Below, one piece after another: positions 44,370 through 52,826 of a DNA stretch of 64,000 nt. Origin of the DNA: Caulobacter segnis (GTDB lineage Bacteria > Pseudomonadota > Alphaproteobacteria > Caulobacterales > Caulobacteraceae). Location of the stretch: the NCBI RefSeq assembly GCF_029543125.1, contig NZ_JARQWW010000005.1, positions 124,001 through 188,000 on the forward strand. Direction: 5' to 3'. The notes under the pieces are model-generated. The model worked only from the letters and a program-made list of their open reading frames with translations, did no database searches and was not told where the DNA came from. Positions within the stretch are counted from its first letter, which is position 1; each line of letters opens with the position of its first letter. The translations under genes and the position numbers were made by a program.

Positions 44370-45206
44370 TCAGCGCACCACCGAAAGGCAGGCGGCGCGG
44401 ATGAAGTCCACCGCCGCCACACCCGCCGCGCCGGCCTCGCCGTCGTCCAGGCCGATGGTCAGCAGCGGGGTCAGGCGCAGACGTTCGGCCGTGCGGGCGG
44501 CAGCCTCCCCTTTCGGCAGCTCGGCCAGACGGCAGTGGGCGATGATGCCGGGATGCAAGTCGTGCAGGGCCGCCGCCGCGGCCAGGGCGCAGGCGCCGTC
44601 GAGCAGCACCGGGGTCTGCTGGCTGCGGGCGGCCAGGATGGCGCCGGCGATGGCGGCCATGTCGCGGCCGCCCTTGTCGCGCAGAGCTTCCAGCGGAGGC
44701 GCCCCCTCCTCCAGCGCTGCAAGCAGACGCCCGGCCGCCGCAGCGCCCGCCTGGCCGCTGAGCGCGCCGAGGATCAGCAGGTCCGGCTGCTTGGCGAGCG
44801 CCTCCATGCCGAAGGCCATGGTGGCGGCGCATTCCTTCTCGCTCATGGCCGGCTTGGTCACGCCGTCGCCGCCCGGGCGGTCGATGGCCAGATCGAAGGC
44901 TTCTAGCCCCGCGCCGTTGCCCTGGGCGATGCGGTTGATCACCGCGCCGCCGGCCGAGCAGGCCTCCAGCCGCGCGCGGACGGCGGCGGTCTCCGACGGC
45001 GCATAGGCGGCGGCGTAGAGCGCCACCACCGGACGGTTGACGGCGGGACGCGCCCTGCCCGTCCAGGCCGCGATCCAGGCGGCGGTGTCGCTGAAGCGGC
45101 CGAGCCCGGCCTCCAGCGCCTCGGCCAGGTCCGAGCGCGGGGGGTCGAAGGAGGAGATCAGGGCGCGGATGTCGTCGAAGGGCGTAGCGGTCATGGGCGC
45201 GGACAT
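44370..45206 (-). CDS. cobT: CobT-like phosphoribosyltransferase, divergent
   Basis: A 278-aa protein (ATG at 45206; 45194 is also possible) related to nicotinate-nucleotide:dimethylbenzimidazole phosphoribosyltransferase, which activates the lower ligand of B12. It keeps GGAVINRIAQGNGAGLEAFDLAID, the MSEKECAATMAFGMEAL helix and the LLDGACALAAAAALHDLHP region, and a C-terminal GEAGA that may hold the catalytic Glu. It is about 60-70 residues shorter than usual and lacks the GDHG motif near the N-terminus (PVVALYAAAYA stands there). It may be a variant CobT or have a changed activity. B12 supply would suit the mutase at 20006. Confidence 0.75.
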   Translation of the reverse strand: MSAPMTATPFDDIRALISSFDPPRSDLAEALEAGLGRFSDTAAWIAAWTGRARPAVNRPVVALYAAAYAPSETAAVRARLEACSAGGAVINRIAQGNGAGLEAFDLAIDRPGGDGVTKPAMSEKECAATMAFGMEALAKQPDLLILGALSGQAGAAAAGRLLAALEEGAPPLEALRDKGGRDMAAIAGAILAARSQQTPVLLDGACALAAAAALHDLHPGIIAHCRLAELPKGEAAARTAERLRLTPLLTIGLDDGEAGAAGVAAVDFIRAACLSVVR

Positions 45207-45267
45207 AGGGCGCGCCGCCGCGTGAAGCAAACTTGCAGTCCGCCGCAGGCGCCCTCAGATAGGGTTT

Positions 45268-45474
45268 GTGAACGCCCCGCCCCGCCCGATCGTCACCCCC
45301 TGCATCAAGGTCTGCGCCGTCGACGGCGAGAGCGGCCTGTGCCTGGGCTGCCATCGCACCCTGCCGGAGATCGCCCAGTGGGGTCGGCTGGGCGACGACG
45401 AGCGCGCCGCGATCATGGCCGAGCTGCCGGCCCGCCGCAGCCGTATAGCACCGGAGAAGCTCGGCCTCGCCTAA
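45268..45474 (+). CDS. DUF1289 family small cysteine-rich protein
   Basis: A 68-aa protein with a GTG start at 45268. The DUF1289 core is complete: TPCIKVCAVDGESGLCLGCHRTLPEIAQW, shown here in parts as PCIKVCAVD and GLCLGCHRTLPEI, with four cysteines in CxxxC and CxxC spacing that suggest a metal or Fe-S site. Such proteins are often annotated Fe-S or zinc binding; function unknown. It is divergent from the cobT-like gene. Confidence 0.85.
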   Translation: MNAPPRPIVTPCIKVCAVDGESGLCLGCHRTLPEIAQWGRLGDDERAAIMAELPARRSRIAPEKLGLA

Positions 45475-45580
45475 CCACGTTTGTTAAGGTCTCGGCAACG
45501 CCTTGTTCACGGCTTGAAAACCGCTCCGCCTCTAGCATCCGCCACCTTGAGCCGCAGAAGCGGCCGAGAGGGAGCGTTGG

Positions 45581-46078
45581 ATGTTCAAGTACCTGGCGAC
45601 CGCGGCGATCGGCGCACTGACGGCCCTGGGGGCCGCGCAGGCGGTGGTGTCCGTGGACCAGCTTCGTCATCCCAAGGCCGCTGTGGCGACCTTGAACGCA
45701 ACCCCGGAAAGCCAGCGGGCCGCCGTGCGCAAGGGCAAGGACGGCCACTACTGGGCCGAGGCCGACGTCAACGGCCGTCAGGTCCGCTTCCTGGTCGACA
45801 CCGGCGCCACCGCCGTCTCCCTGACCAGCGCCGACGCCCAGACCCTGGGCATCGACACCACCCAACTGGCATATGACTACAACGTCGCCACCGCCGACGG
45901 CCGCACCCGCGCGGCGGCCGTGAAGCTGGCTCAGGTCTCCATCGCCGGCGCCGTGGTCAATGACGTGGACGCCCTGGTCATCGAGAACGGGACCGGTTCG
46001 TCCTTGCTGGGCATGAGCTATCTGGGCCGGCTGTCGGGCTTCGAGGCGACGCCCCAGAGCCTGATCCTCAAGCCGTAA
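45581..46078 (+). CDS. Retropepsin-like aspartic protease (TIGR02281 type)
   Basis: A 165-aa protein with an N-terminal hydrophobic segment (about residues 4-22, signal or anchor) and a single clan AA aspartic protease domain. The active-site motif is VDTGATAVSL, and the flap and C-terminal part (LLGMSYLGRLSGFEA) match the family. These proteases work as dimers in the periplasm of alphaproteobacteria; substrates are unknown. The start at 45581 follows GGGAGCG. It overlaps dusA on the other strand by 11 bases. Confidence 0.88.
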   Translation: MFKYLATAAIGALTALGAAQAVVSVDQLRHPKAAVATLNATPESQRAAVRKGKDGHYWAEADVNGRQVRFLVDTGATAVSLTSADAQTLGIDTTQLAYDYNVATADGRTRAAAVKLAQVSIAGAVVNDVDALVIENGTGSSLLGMSYLGRLSGFEATPQSLILKP

Positions 46079-47069
46079 GGCGTTCCGCGTCCGCCTTCGG
46101 ACGCACGGCGTCGAGGGCGGCGTCCACCACGTCCAGACCCGCGCCGGGCTTGACGCTCTCCACCGTCATGATGCGACGCCACGTCCGCGCGCCCGACTGG
46201 CCGTGGAACAAGCCCAGCATGTGGCGGGTCATGGCCGACAGCTTCACGCCCTCGCCCAGGCGCGCGGCCATGTAGGGCTTGTAGGCCTCAACCGCGTCGA
46301 AGGGATCGACCGGCTCGCCCTCGCCGAAGATGCGAGCATCCACTTCGCCCAGCAGCCCCGGCTCGTGATAGGCGGCCCGGCCCAGCATCACCCCGTCCAT
46401 GCCGGCGGCCAGATGCTCCTGCGCCGCGTCCAGCGATGCGATCCCGCCGTTAATGGCGATGGTCAGGTGCGGGCGCTCCGCCTTCAGTCGATGAACCAGC
46501 GGGTAGTCCAGGGGCGGAATGTCCCGGTTCTCCTTGGGCGACAGGCCCTGGAGCCAGGCCTTGCGGGCGTGGACTACGAATTGAGTGACGCCGGCCTTCT
46601 CGCACAGGTTCACCAGGGTGAAGAGGCTCTCCTCCGGGTCCTGGTCGTCGACGCCGATGCGGCATTTGACCGTCACCGGAACCTTCACCGCCGCGCCCAT
46701 GGCGGCCATGCAGTCGGCGACCAGCTGCGGCTCACGCATCAGGCAGGCGCCGAACCGGCCACTTTGCACCCGATCGGAGGGGCAGCCGACGTTCAGGTTG
46801 ATCTCGTCATAGCCGTAATCTTCGCCGATCCGCGCGGCGGCGGCGAGGTCGGCGGGGTCGGACCCGCCCAGCTGCAGGGCGACGGGATGCTCCACGGCGT
46901 CGTAGCCCAGCAGATGATCCCGGTCGCCGTTCAGCACAGCGCCCGTGGTGACCATCTCCGTATAGAGCAGCGCCCGCTTGCTCAGCGCGCGGTGGAACGC
47001 CCGACAGTGCCGATCAGTCCAATCCATCATAGGCGCCACGGACAGGGTGAGCGGCTGCTTTTCCGACAT
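46068..47069 (-). CDS. dusA: tRNA-dihydrouridine(20/20a) synthase
   Basis: A 333-aa FMN enzyme that reduces uridine 20/20a in the tRNA D loop. Seen: LSVAPMMDWTDRHCRAFHR, the catalytic cysteine in NLNVGCPSDRVQSGRFGACLM, KCRIGVDD, FVVHARKAWLQGLSPKENR (DusA-specific) and the FMN-binding INGGIASLD. I chose the ATG at 47069, where the family begins; the frame runs upstream without similarity. It is convergent with the protease gene. Confidence 0.95.
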   Translation of the reverse strand: MSEKQPLTLSVAPMMDWTDRHCRAFHRALSKRALLYTEMVTTGAVLNGDRDHLLGYDAVEHPVALQLGGSDPADLAAAARIGEDYGYDEINLNVGCPSDRVQSGRFGACLMREPQLVADCMAAMGAAVKVPVTVKCRIGVDDQDPEESLFTLVNLCEKAGVTQFVVHARKAWLQGLSPKENRDIPPLDYPLVHRLKAERPHLTIAINGGIASLDAAQEHLAAGMDGVMLGRAAYHEPGLLGEVDARIFGEGEPVDPFDAVEAYKPYMAARLGEGVKLSAMTRHMLGLFHGQSGARTWRRIMTVESVKPGAGLDVVDAALDAVRPKADAERLTA

Positions 47070-47177
47070 GTTCAAACCGCCCTCCTCCACCTTCGAAACG
47101 CCAAGGTTCGTTGCGAGGGCCGCTATATAGTCGAACAGCCCCCTCGCCGCGAGGGTGGAGAAACGCGGTGTAAGGAA

Positions 47178-47207
47178 GCCGCCGCCCGCGGGGCTGCGGG
47201 CGGCGGC
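47178..47207 (-). terminator. Strong hairpin after the glycerophosphodiesterase gene
   Basis: GCCGCCGCCCGC (47178-47189) and GCGGGCGGCGGC (47196-47207) pair perfectly over 12 bp around a 6-base loop, 48 bases after the stop of the minus-strand gene at 47255. No T run follows. Confidence 0.6.
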
Positions 47208-47254
47208 GCGTCGGGCGCTACGAGGGGACGCGCGCCCGTGACGGCGGCGACGCC

Positions 47255-48211
47255 TTAGTCGGCGTCGCGCCGCCCTGCCCGCCGGCAGGACTTCAGGTTC
47301 GGCTTGTTGACCGCCAGCCAGGCTTTCAGAGCGAGGGGGTTGTCGGTCTGGATCGCGCCGACCCCAGCCTCGACCATCGCGCCCCAGACGGCGTTCGGAT
47401 CGACCAGGGCCCGGTCGTCGAAGGCGGCTTCGGCGGTGTTCAGGCTGTTCACCCACAGACGGGCGCAGCTCTTGTTCAGGTGGTCGGCCAGAGGCTTGGC
47501 CGCCGGGATCGACTTGACGTTGATCTCGTAACCCACCGGATCGAGGTCGGCGTAGGTGTCGATCACCGCCAAGGGATCGGCGCCCAGCCGATCGGGACGG
47601 ATATTGGGATTGTAGCGGATCTTCTTGCTCCACCACGGCTGAGCACGGACCAGTTCCGCCTCTGCTCCCGATTTCAACAGCACCTGGCCGCCCACGCTCC
47701 GCTCGACGGCCATCTTGTAGGCCTCCTCATAGACGTCGGCCTTGGCGTCGACATTGATCAGGATGCGGCCCTTGGCGAGGTCGAGCGCCTCGGCATAGGT
47801 CGGGACTTGGCGGTCGGTCAGCGGGGCGCTGGGACCGCCCTTCTCCGCCTTCACCTTCAGCGCCCGGATTTGCGCCAGGGTGTGGGCCGAGACGGGGCCG
47901 CTGCCGTTGGTGGTGCGGTCGAGGGTCTCGTCGTGGATGAGGACCAGCGCGCCATCCGCCGTGCGGCGCACATCGAGCTCGACCATGTCCACCCCGAAGG
48001 CGATGCAGGCGCTGACCGCATCCAGGGTGTTCTCCGAGACGCCGCGCCAGCAGGCCCGGTGAGCCACGACCATGACCTCGCCGTCCGGCCCGGCCAGCCG
48101 GCGTTCGAGCACCTTGGTCCGCTCTGTGTCAGCGGACGCGGCGAAGGCCGAACTCGCGGTCAGGAGCAGGACGCCTGAAGCGACGGTCCCGAGAAATTTG
48201 CCGAGCATCAT
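47255..48211 (-). CDS. Secreted glycerophosphodiester phosphodiesterase family protein
   Basis: A 318-aa TIM-barrel phosphodiesterase with a signal peptide (TVASGVLLLTASSAFAAS). The GDPD residues are visible: VVAHRACWRGVSENT (the HR pair and E), DMVELDVRRTADG (metal ligands) and LIHDETLDRTTNG (catalytic His). HRG is changed to HRA, which is tolerated. It hydrolyses glycerophosphodiesters to glycerol-3-phosphate and an alcohol in the periplasm. It is 15 bases after the TonB receptor gene on the same strand and therefore likely part of that ECF sigma-controlled operon. Confidence 0.88.
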   Translation of the reverse strand: MMLGKFLGTVASGVLLLTASSAFAASADTERTKVLERRLAGPDGEVMVVAHRACWRGVSENTLDAVSACIAFGVDMVELDVRRTADGALVLIHDETLDRTTNGSGPVSAHTLAQIRALKVKAEKGGPSAPLTDRQVPTYAEALDLAKGRILINVDAKADVYEEAYKMAVERSVGGQVLLKSGAEAELVRAQPWWSKKIRYNPNIRPDRLGADPLAVIDTYADLDPVGYEINVKSIPAAKPLADHLNKSCARLWVNSLNTAEAAFDDRALVDPNAVWGAMVEAGVGAIQTDNPLALKAWLAVNKPNLKSCRRAGRRDAD

Positions 48212-48226
48212 GGTTGTGATTCTTCC

Positions 48227-51181
48227 TTAGAGACCCGGCGTCCAGGTCAGGGTCAGCCAGGCGACGCGAGGCGTGCTGTAGCTGTCCTTGAGCATGTTGC
48301 GGTCGGGGCCGGTGACGCTGGTCAGACGGCTGCGGGTCAGGTTGCTGACCTCGGCCACGAGGGTGAGGTTCGGGGTGACGGCGTAGCGCGCCTGAACGTC
48401 GAACTGGTGACGGTCGTCCCAATAGACGTCCTGCCAGGCGATATCCGGCGTCACCGCGCGCAGGGCTTGGTCTGTCCAGTTCCAGGCGGCGCGGAGTTCG
48501 AACGGCCCCCGCGCCCAGAAGGCCGAGGCGTTGGCGATCTTCTTCGGCTGGCCGACCAGGCCTCCGATCTCGCGGGTGCCGGTGCGCAGGGGCAGCTTGA
48601 TCTGGCCGTCGAGGACCGAGAAGTTCCCCGAGACGCCGAAGTCATGCAGCCAGGGATGGATGAACTCGAGCGAGTTGAAGCTGGCCTGAGTCTCGATGCC
48701 GGAAGCGCGGGCGCCGGCGGCGTTCTTGGGCTGGACCACGGTGGCGTTCACATAGGTCACGCCCTGGTAGGTGTAGCCCTGGGAGATGCCGTCGAAGATC
48801 TCGTTCTCGATGTCCTTATAGAACAGGCCGGCCGCCACGATGCCGCCGCGGTCGTTGGACGGGTACCACTCCAGCGACAGGTCGTAGTTGGTGGACAGAC
48901 GCGGCTGGATCTCCGGGTTGCCCAGGCTGACCGAGACGTTGAGGGCGTTGGCGTTGCCCTCGTCCGACGGCCGCTCGAAGGTGATCGAGGCGCGGGCGGC
49001 GTAGGCCTCATACGACGGACGGCCGAGGGTCTGGCCGACAGCGGCGCGCAAACGCAGATCGTTGGTGAAGTCGTAGGCGCCCTGAGCGAACGGCAGCAGC
49101 TTGTCGTACTTTGAGCCGGTCTCGAAAGGACGCCAGGCCGTGCCGACGCGGATGCGGCTGGTGGTGTCGAGGTCGGTCTCGTCATAGCGCAGGCCCGCGC
49201 TGAAGCTGGCCTTGGCCGTGGCGTAGCGGGCCATGCCGTAGACGCCGTAGTTCTTCTCTTCGTGCTCGAAGTCGTCCTGGTTGTTGGAGCCCAGGCTGTC
49301 GCTCTCGACGATGCTGGCGCGGTGGGTGTTGAAAACCTTCCACCCCAGGCTGGGGTCGATGGTGATCAGGTGGTGGCCCTGCTGGTGGTACGGTAGGCGC
49401 ACATTGCTGATCTGGCCGATCTCCGCGAGGTTGAAGTCGCGGCCGTTCGGCTTGTACTGCGCGCGCTCGAAATCGTAGGCCATGGTGTTCTTGAGCATCT
49501 GACCACCGACCGCGAAGCCGAGGCCCAGATCGTCGGGCTCGAAGTTGCGGCGATAGTCCACGCGCACGCCGTCCACATCGGCCTCGATGTCACGGGCGTT
49601 GGTGCGCCAGTAGTCAGCCCGGTACAGGGCCAAGTTCCGATAGACACCCGGATTGTCGAGATTGAAGCTGAAGTGGAACGGGCGGGAGTCGTAGGTGAAG
49701 GCCAGGTCCTTCAGCGCCCCCACCACCCCGAAGGTGTCCGCGCCCGCCGAGTACTTGATCATGGCGTGCGGCTCGCTGGACTTCGCCCGCGAGGCGCTGG
49801 CGCGCACGGACAGGAGGCTGTCAGCGTCCGGTCGCCAGTCGGCGGCGAACTGGGCGATGTCGGTGATGCTCTTGGTCTCGCCGTCGCGATAGCCGACCTC
49901 GAGCGAGGCGGAGCTGTAGCGGCCGCTGGTGGGGGTCTGGGCGGCGACGGCGGCGTTGCGGCCGTTCAGCAGGATTTCGTTACGGCGGTAGGCGTCGTTG
50001 AACGTGTAGCGGCCGAACATGGTCGACAGGTCCAGGCTGTCGCCGAACTTCGCCTCGAACTTGCCGGTCACGCTCCAGCGCTCGCGGTTGTTCTGGTTGT
50101 ACCAGTACTTGTCCTGCTGGGCGACGAGGCGGCCGTTGCCGAGGGAGCCGTCCGTCACCCGCACGCCGGCGTCGGTGTAGACATTGTAGAAGGTGCTGTC
50201 CGACGTCATGTGGGCGTCGGTGCTGCTCTCCACCTTCTGATAGTTGGCCGAGACGACGACGCCGAACTGGGGTTCGTCGCCGAAGGTGAAGGAGCCCGTG
50301 GCGGTGCTGCGAAAGCCGAAGTCCGACTGCGGCTGCGGCTTGCTCTTGTCGCTGGTGTGGGCCCCGCCGACCTCGAAGGCGAAGAAGCGGCCCTTGGCGT
50401 CGAAGGCGCTGCGGGTGCGCAGGTCGATGGCCCCGCCCACGGCGTTGGGATCGAGATCGGCGCTGAAGGTCTTGTTGACGATGATGTCGCTGACGAACGA
50501 GGTCGGCAGGATGTCCAGGCGCACGCCCCGCCCAGCCGAACCGGAGCCCGACAGCGGCACGCCCACCGAGGCTACCGGCAGGCCGTTGATGGTGACGTTG
50601 TTATAGGCCTGGTTCAGGCCGCGCAGGACGGGGCTGATCGCCTCGTCACGGGGGTGTTCGTTGTCGCTGACCGGCAGGACCGACACGCCGGGCACGCGGC
50701 GCAGGGCGTTGATCACGGTGAGGTCCGGCAGGCGCTGCATGTCGTCGGCGCTGATGGCGTCCACCACGCCCTCGGCGTTGCGTTTGATGGCCACGGCCTG
50801 CGCCTGGGCGCGACGCTGACCAGTGATGACCAGGCTGTCGATCTCGAAGTCCGCGGCCGGAGCGGAAGTCTTCACCGCGCTCGGCGCCGTTTCAGGCAGG
50901 ATCACCACCGAGCCGTCGCGCATCTCGAAGGTCAGGCCGGCGCCGGCGAGCAGACGGCGCAGGCCTTCATGGGCCGGCATGGCGCCGGAGACGCCCCCGG
51001 TGCGCTTGCCGCGCAGATGCGAGCCGCCGACGATCTCGATGCCGGTGGCGCGGGAGAAGGCGTTCAGAGCGCCGGCCAGATCACCTGCCGGGATCTGGAA
51101 ATTGACGCGCTCGGATTGAGCGTAGGCCGGCGCGGCGATGGCCAGAACGATGGCGGTGGCGCCGAAGAGATGCGGTTTCAT
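48227..51181 (-). CDS. TonB-dependent receptor with STN signalling domain (module 1)
   Basis: A 984-aa outer-membrane receptor. It has a signal peptide (ATAIVLAIAAPAYAQS), an STN domain (about residues 25-100, VNFQIPAGDLAGALNAFSRATGIEI) that can pass signals to FecR, a plug (LPDLTVINALRRVPGVSVLP, RGLNQAYNNVTINGLPVAS) and a long beta barrel that ends VAWLTLTWTPGL. The barrel resembles the large carbohydrate-type receptors of Caulobacterales and xanthomonads. It lies downstream of its own sigma and FecR genes and upstream of a glycerophosphodiesterase; pectate lyase precedes the group. The ligand is unknown, with pectin fragments or phosphodiesters as candidates. Confidence 0.92.
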   Translation of the reverse strand: MKPHLFGATAIVLAIAAPAYAQSERVNFQIPAGDLAGALNAFSRATGIEIVGGSHLRGKRTGGVSGAMPAHEGLRRLLAGAGLTFEMRDGSVVILPETAPSAVKTSAPAADFEIDSLVITGQRRAQAQAVAIKRNAEGVVDAISADDMQRLPDLTVINALRRVPGVSVLPVSDNEHPRDEAISPVLRGLNQAYNNVTINGLPVASVGVPLSGSGSAGRGVRLDILPTSFVSDIIVNKTFSADLDPNAVGGAIDLRTRSAFDAKGRFFAFEVGGAHTSDKSKPQPQSDFGFRSTATGSFTFGDEPQFGVVVSANYQKVESSTDAHMTSDSTFYNVYTDAGVRVTDGSLGNGRLVAQQDKYWYNQNNRERWSVTGKFEAKFGDSLDLSTMFGRYTFNDAYRRNEILLNGRNAAVAAQTPTSGRYSSASLEVGYRDGETKSITDIAQFAADWRPDADSLLSVRASASRAKSSEPHAMIKYSAGADTFGVVGALKDLAFTYDSRPFHFSFNLDNPGVYRNLALYRADYWRTNARDIEADVDGVRVDYRRNFEPDDLGLGFAVGGQMLKNTMAYDFERAQYKPNGRDFNLAEIGQISNVRLPYHQQGHHLITIDPSLGWKVFNTHRASIVESDSLGSNNQDDFEHEEKNYGVYGMARYATAKASFSAGLRYDETDLDTTSRIRVGTAWRPFETGSKYDKLLPFAQGAYDFTNDLRLRAAVGQTLGRPSYEAYAARASITFERPSDEGNANALNVSVSLGNPEIQPRLSTNYDLSLEWYPSNDRGGIVAAGLFYKDIENEIFDGISQGYTYQGVTYVNATVVQPKNAAGARASGIETQASFNSLEFIHPWLHDFGVSGNFSVLDGQIKLPLRTGTREIGGLVGQPKKIANASAFWARGPFELRAAWNWTDQALRAVTPDIAWQDVYWDDRHQFDVQARYAVTPNLTLVAEVSNLTRSRLTSVTGPDRNMLKDSYSTPRVAWLTLTWTPGL

Positions 51182-51258
51182 GATGATCCCCCTGTGGGGC
51201 AGGTCGTGCCTGCTCGTCGGGGAAGACGTCCGTCAGGTCGAAATCTGACGACAAGATT

Positions 51259-52233
51259 TCACGAATTTTTTCCGACAGTTGCGTGACGCTCGAGAAGCAG
51301 CACATCACCTTCGCGGCGCAGTTGCAGGCCATGCAGGCGGGCGATGTTCTCCAGGATCCGCTCCGGCCGGGACACGCGGAAGCGGCCGGTGATCGTCAGG
51401 CCCCCGAGGCTCTCGTCGGCCAGGGCCACCTTGCGCGGCGACCACAGGTTCAGGGTCTCGACCACGTCGGCCAGCGGCGTGTCCTCAGTCTCGATCCAGC
51501 CGCTGCGCCACCCGCCGGCCGGCTTCTGTTGGAGGCTGGCTGGAGCGGCTGTCTCGCCATGCGCGACGCGAGACCCCTGCCCGCCTTCGACGAGGCGGTT
51601 GCTGTCGAACATGCCGCGGCCGCCGAAGCGGACACGCCCCTCCTCCACCGCCAACTCCGTGCCGGCGCTGAGGGCGGCCACGTCGAAACGGGTGCCGACA
51701 ACGACGACGCGGCTGTCGTGGGTGATCACCTGGAACGGGCGGTCGACGCCGGAGCTGACCGTGAAGAACGCCTGACCATGCAGCAGCTCCACCTGACGGC
51801 GACGACCCGTCATGCGGACACGGACCTGGCTGTCCCCGGCCAAGTCGATGCGCGAACCGTCGGCCAGGTCGAGGTGCGCCGTCTGTCCCGGCAGGGTCGT
51901 CTTTTCCTGAACCTCGGCGGTCCAGAGCTCGACCTGCGGGCCGGCGAAGAAGACCAGCGCGGCCATGGCCGCCGCCCCCGCCGGCACGGCCAGCCAGGAC
52001 AGCGGCGCGGCGCGGCGGCTGGGTTTGGCGCGATGCTCAACCCGGCGCAGGGCCAGGGTCAGAGCCTCGTCCTCCCAGGTGGATTCCAGACGGTCATAGC
52101 GGCCGCGATTGACCGGATCTGCCATCCAGGCGTCGAAGTCGCCCGTCGGTTCGCCGCCCTTGCGGGACGCCAGCCAACGCGCGGCTTCACGGTCCCGGCG
52201 GTTGCGGGCGAGCTTTTGCAGGAAGCCCATCAT
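51259..52233 (-). CDS. FecR-type anti-sigma regulator (module 1)
   Basis: A 324-aa inner-membrane regulator. The cytoplasmic N-terminus (AARWLASRKGGEPTGDFDAWMAD) is the FecR anti-sigma part with the DUF4880 pattern, one membrane segment follows (WLAVPAGAAAMAALVFFAGP, about 81-100), and the periplasmic FecR domain (LADGSRIDLAGDSQVRVRMTGRRRQVELLHGQAFF) and a C-terminal STN-like part (IETEDTPLADVVETLN) complete it. It would relay ligand binding by the receptor to the sigma factor. It overlaps the sigma gene by 4 bases (ATGA) and precedes the receptor gene by 77 bases. Confidence 0.9.
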   Translation of the reverse strand: MMGFLQKLARNRRDREAARWLASRKGGEPTGDFDAWMADPVNRGRYDRLESTWEDEALTLALRRVEHRAKPSRRAAPLSWLAVPAGAAAMAALVFFAGPQVELWTAEVQEKTTLPGQTAHLDLADGSRIDLAGDSQVRVRMTGRRRQVELLHGQAFFTVSSGVDRPFQVITHDSRVVVVGTRFDVAALSAGTELAVEEGRVRFGGRGMFDSNRLVEGGQGSRVAHGETAAPASLQQKPAGGWRSGWIETEDTPLADVVETLNLWSPRKVALADESLGGLTITGRFRVSRPERILENIARLHGLQLRREGDVLLLERHATVGKNS

Positions 52234-52766
52234 CGACCTCCCCGCCCGGAGCGCCCGCGCCCCTTCTGCAGGGCGACCAGCGCACGCGCCACATGGGCGT
52301 CGACGGCGGCGGGCGTGATGCCGAGCTCGGCGGCGGCCTCCTTGGCGCTTTGACCGTGCAGGCGACGGCGTATGAACACATCACGCTGCAAGGGCGGCAT
52401 GGCCTCCACGGCGCGGCTGAACCATTCGACGCGCTCGCGCAACATCACCGCGCTCTCCGGCGTGTGTCCATCGGCAGGGTGCTCCTCGTCGATGGGCTCG
52501 AACGATCGTCTGGCGCCGGCCCGGAAATGATCGCGGATCAGATTGAGAGCGATGGTGCGGATCAGCGCCCAGCCTTCTTCGGCGGGCGGACCTTCGCGGC
52601 CCAGGTAGCGGACATAGGTGTCCTGCGCGATGTCCTCGCTGACGGAGGCGTCCCGGACACGACGGCGGATGAGACGCAGCAACGCGTCCCTGTATCCCGC
52701 CGCCATGATCCCGTCCTGCGACACGCCCGCCTCCGAAAAGTCGGGACGGGCGCTTAGCAGGCGCAT
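52230..52766 (-). CDS. ECF RNA polymerase sigma factor (module 1)
   Basis: A 178-aa FecI-like sigma factor with only regions 2 and 4. Region 2: LRLIRRRVRDASVSEDIAQDTYVRYL; region 4: MPPLQRDVFIRRRLHGQSAKEAAAELGITPAAVDAHVARAL. It would direct transcription of the receptor operon once released by the FecR protein encoded next to it. Pectate lyase ends 60 bases upstream on the same strand, so read-through from that gene is possible. Confidence 0.92.
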   Translation of the reverse strand: MRLLSARPDFSEAGVSQDGIMAAGYRDALLRLIRRRVRDASVSEDIAQDTYVRYLGREGPPAEEGWALIRTIALNLIRDHFRAGARRSFEPIDEEHPADGHTPESAVMLRERVEWFSRAVEAMPPLQRDVFIRRRLHGQSAKEAAAELGITPAAVDAHVARALVALQKGRGRSGRGGR

Positions 52767-52826
52767 GTGACGCTTTTAGAGTGCAACCCGGCAGGATTGC
52801 AGACGCATGGAAACTCGCCGCAGAAT

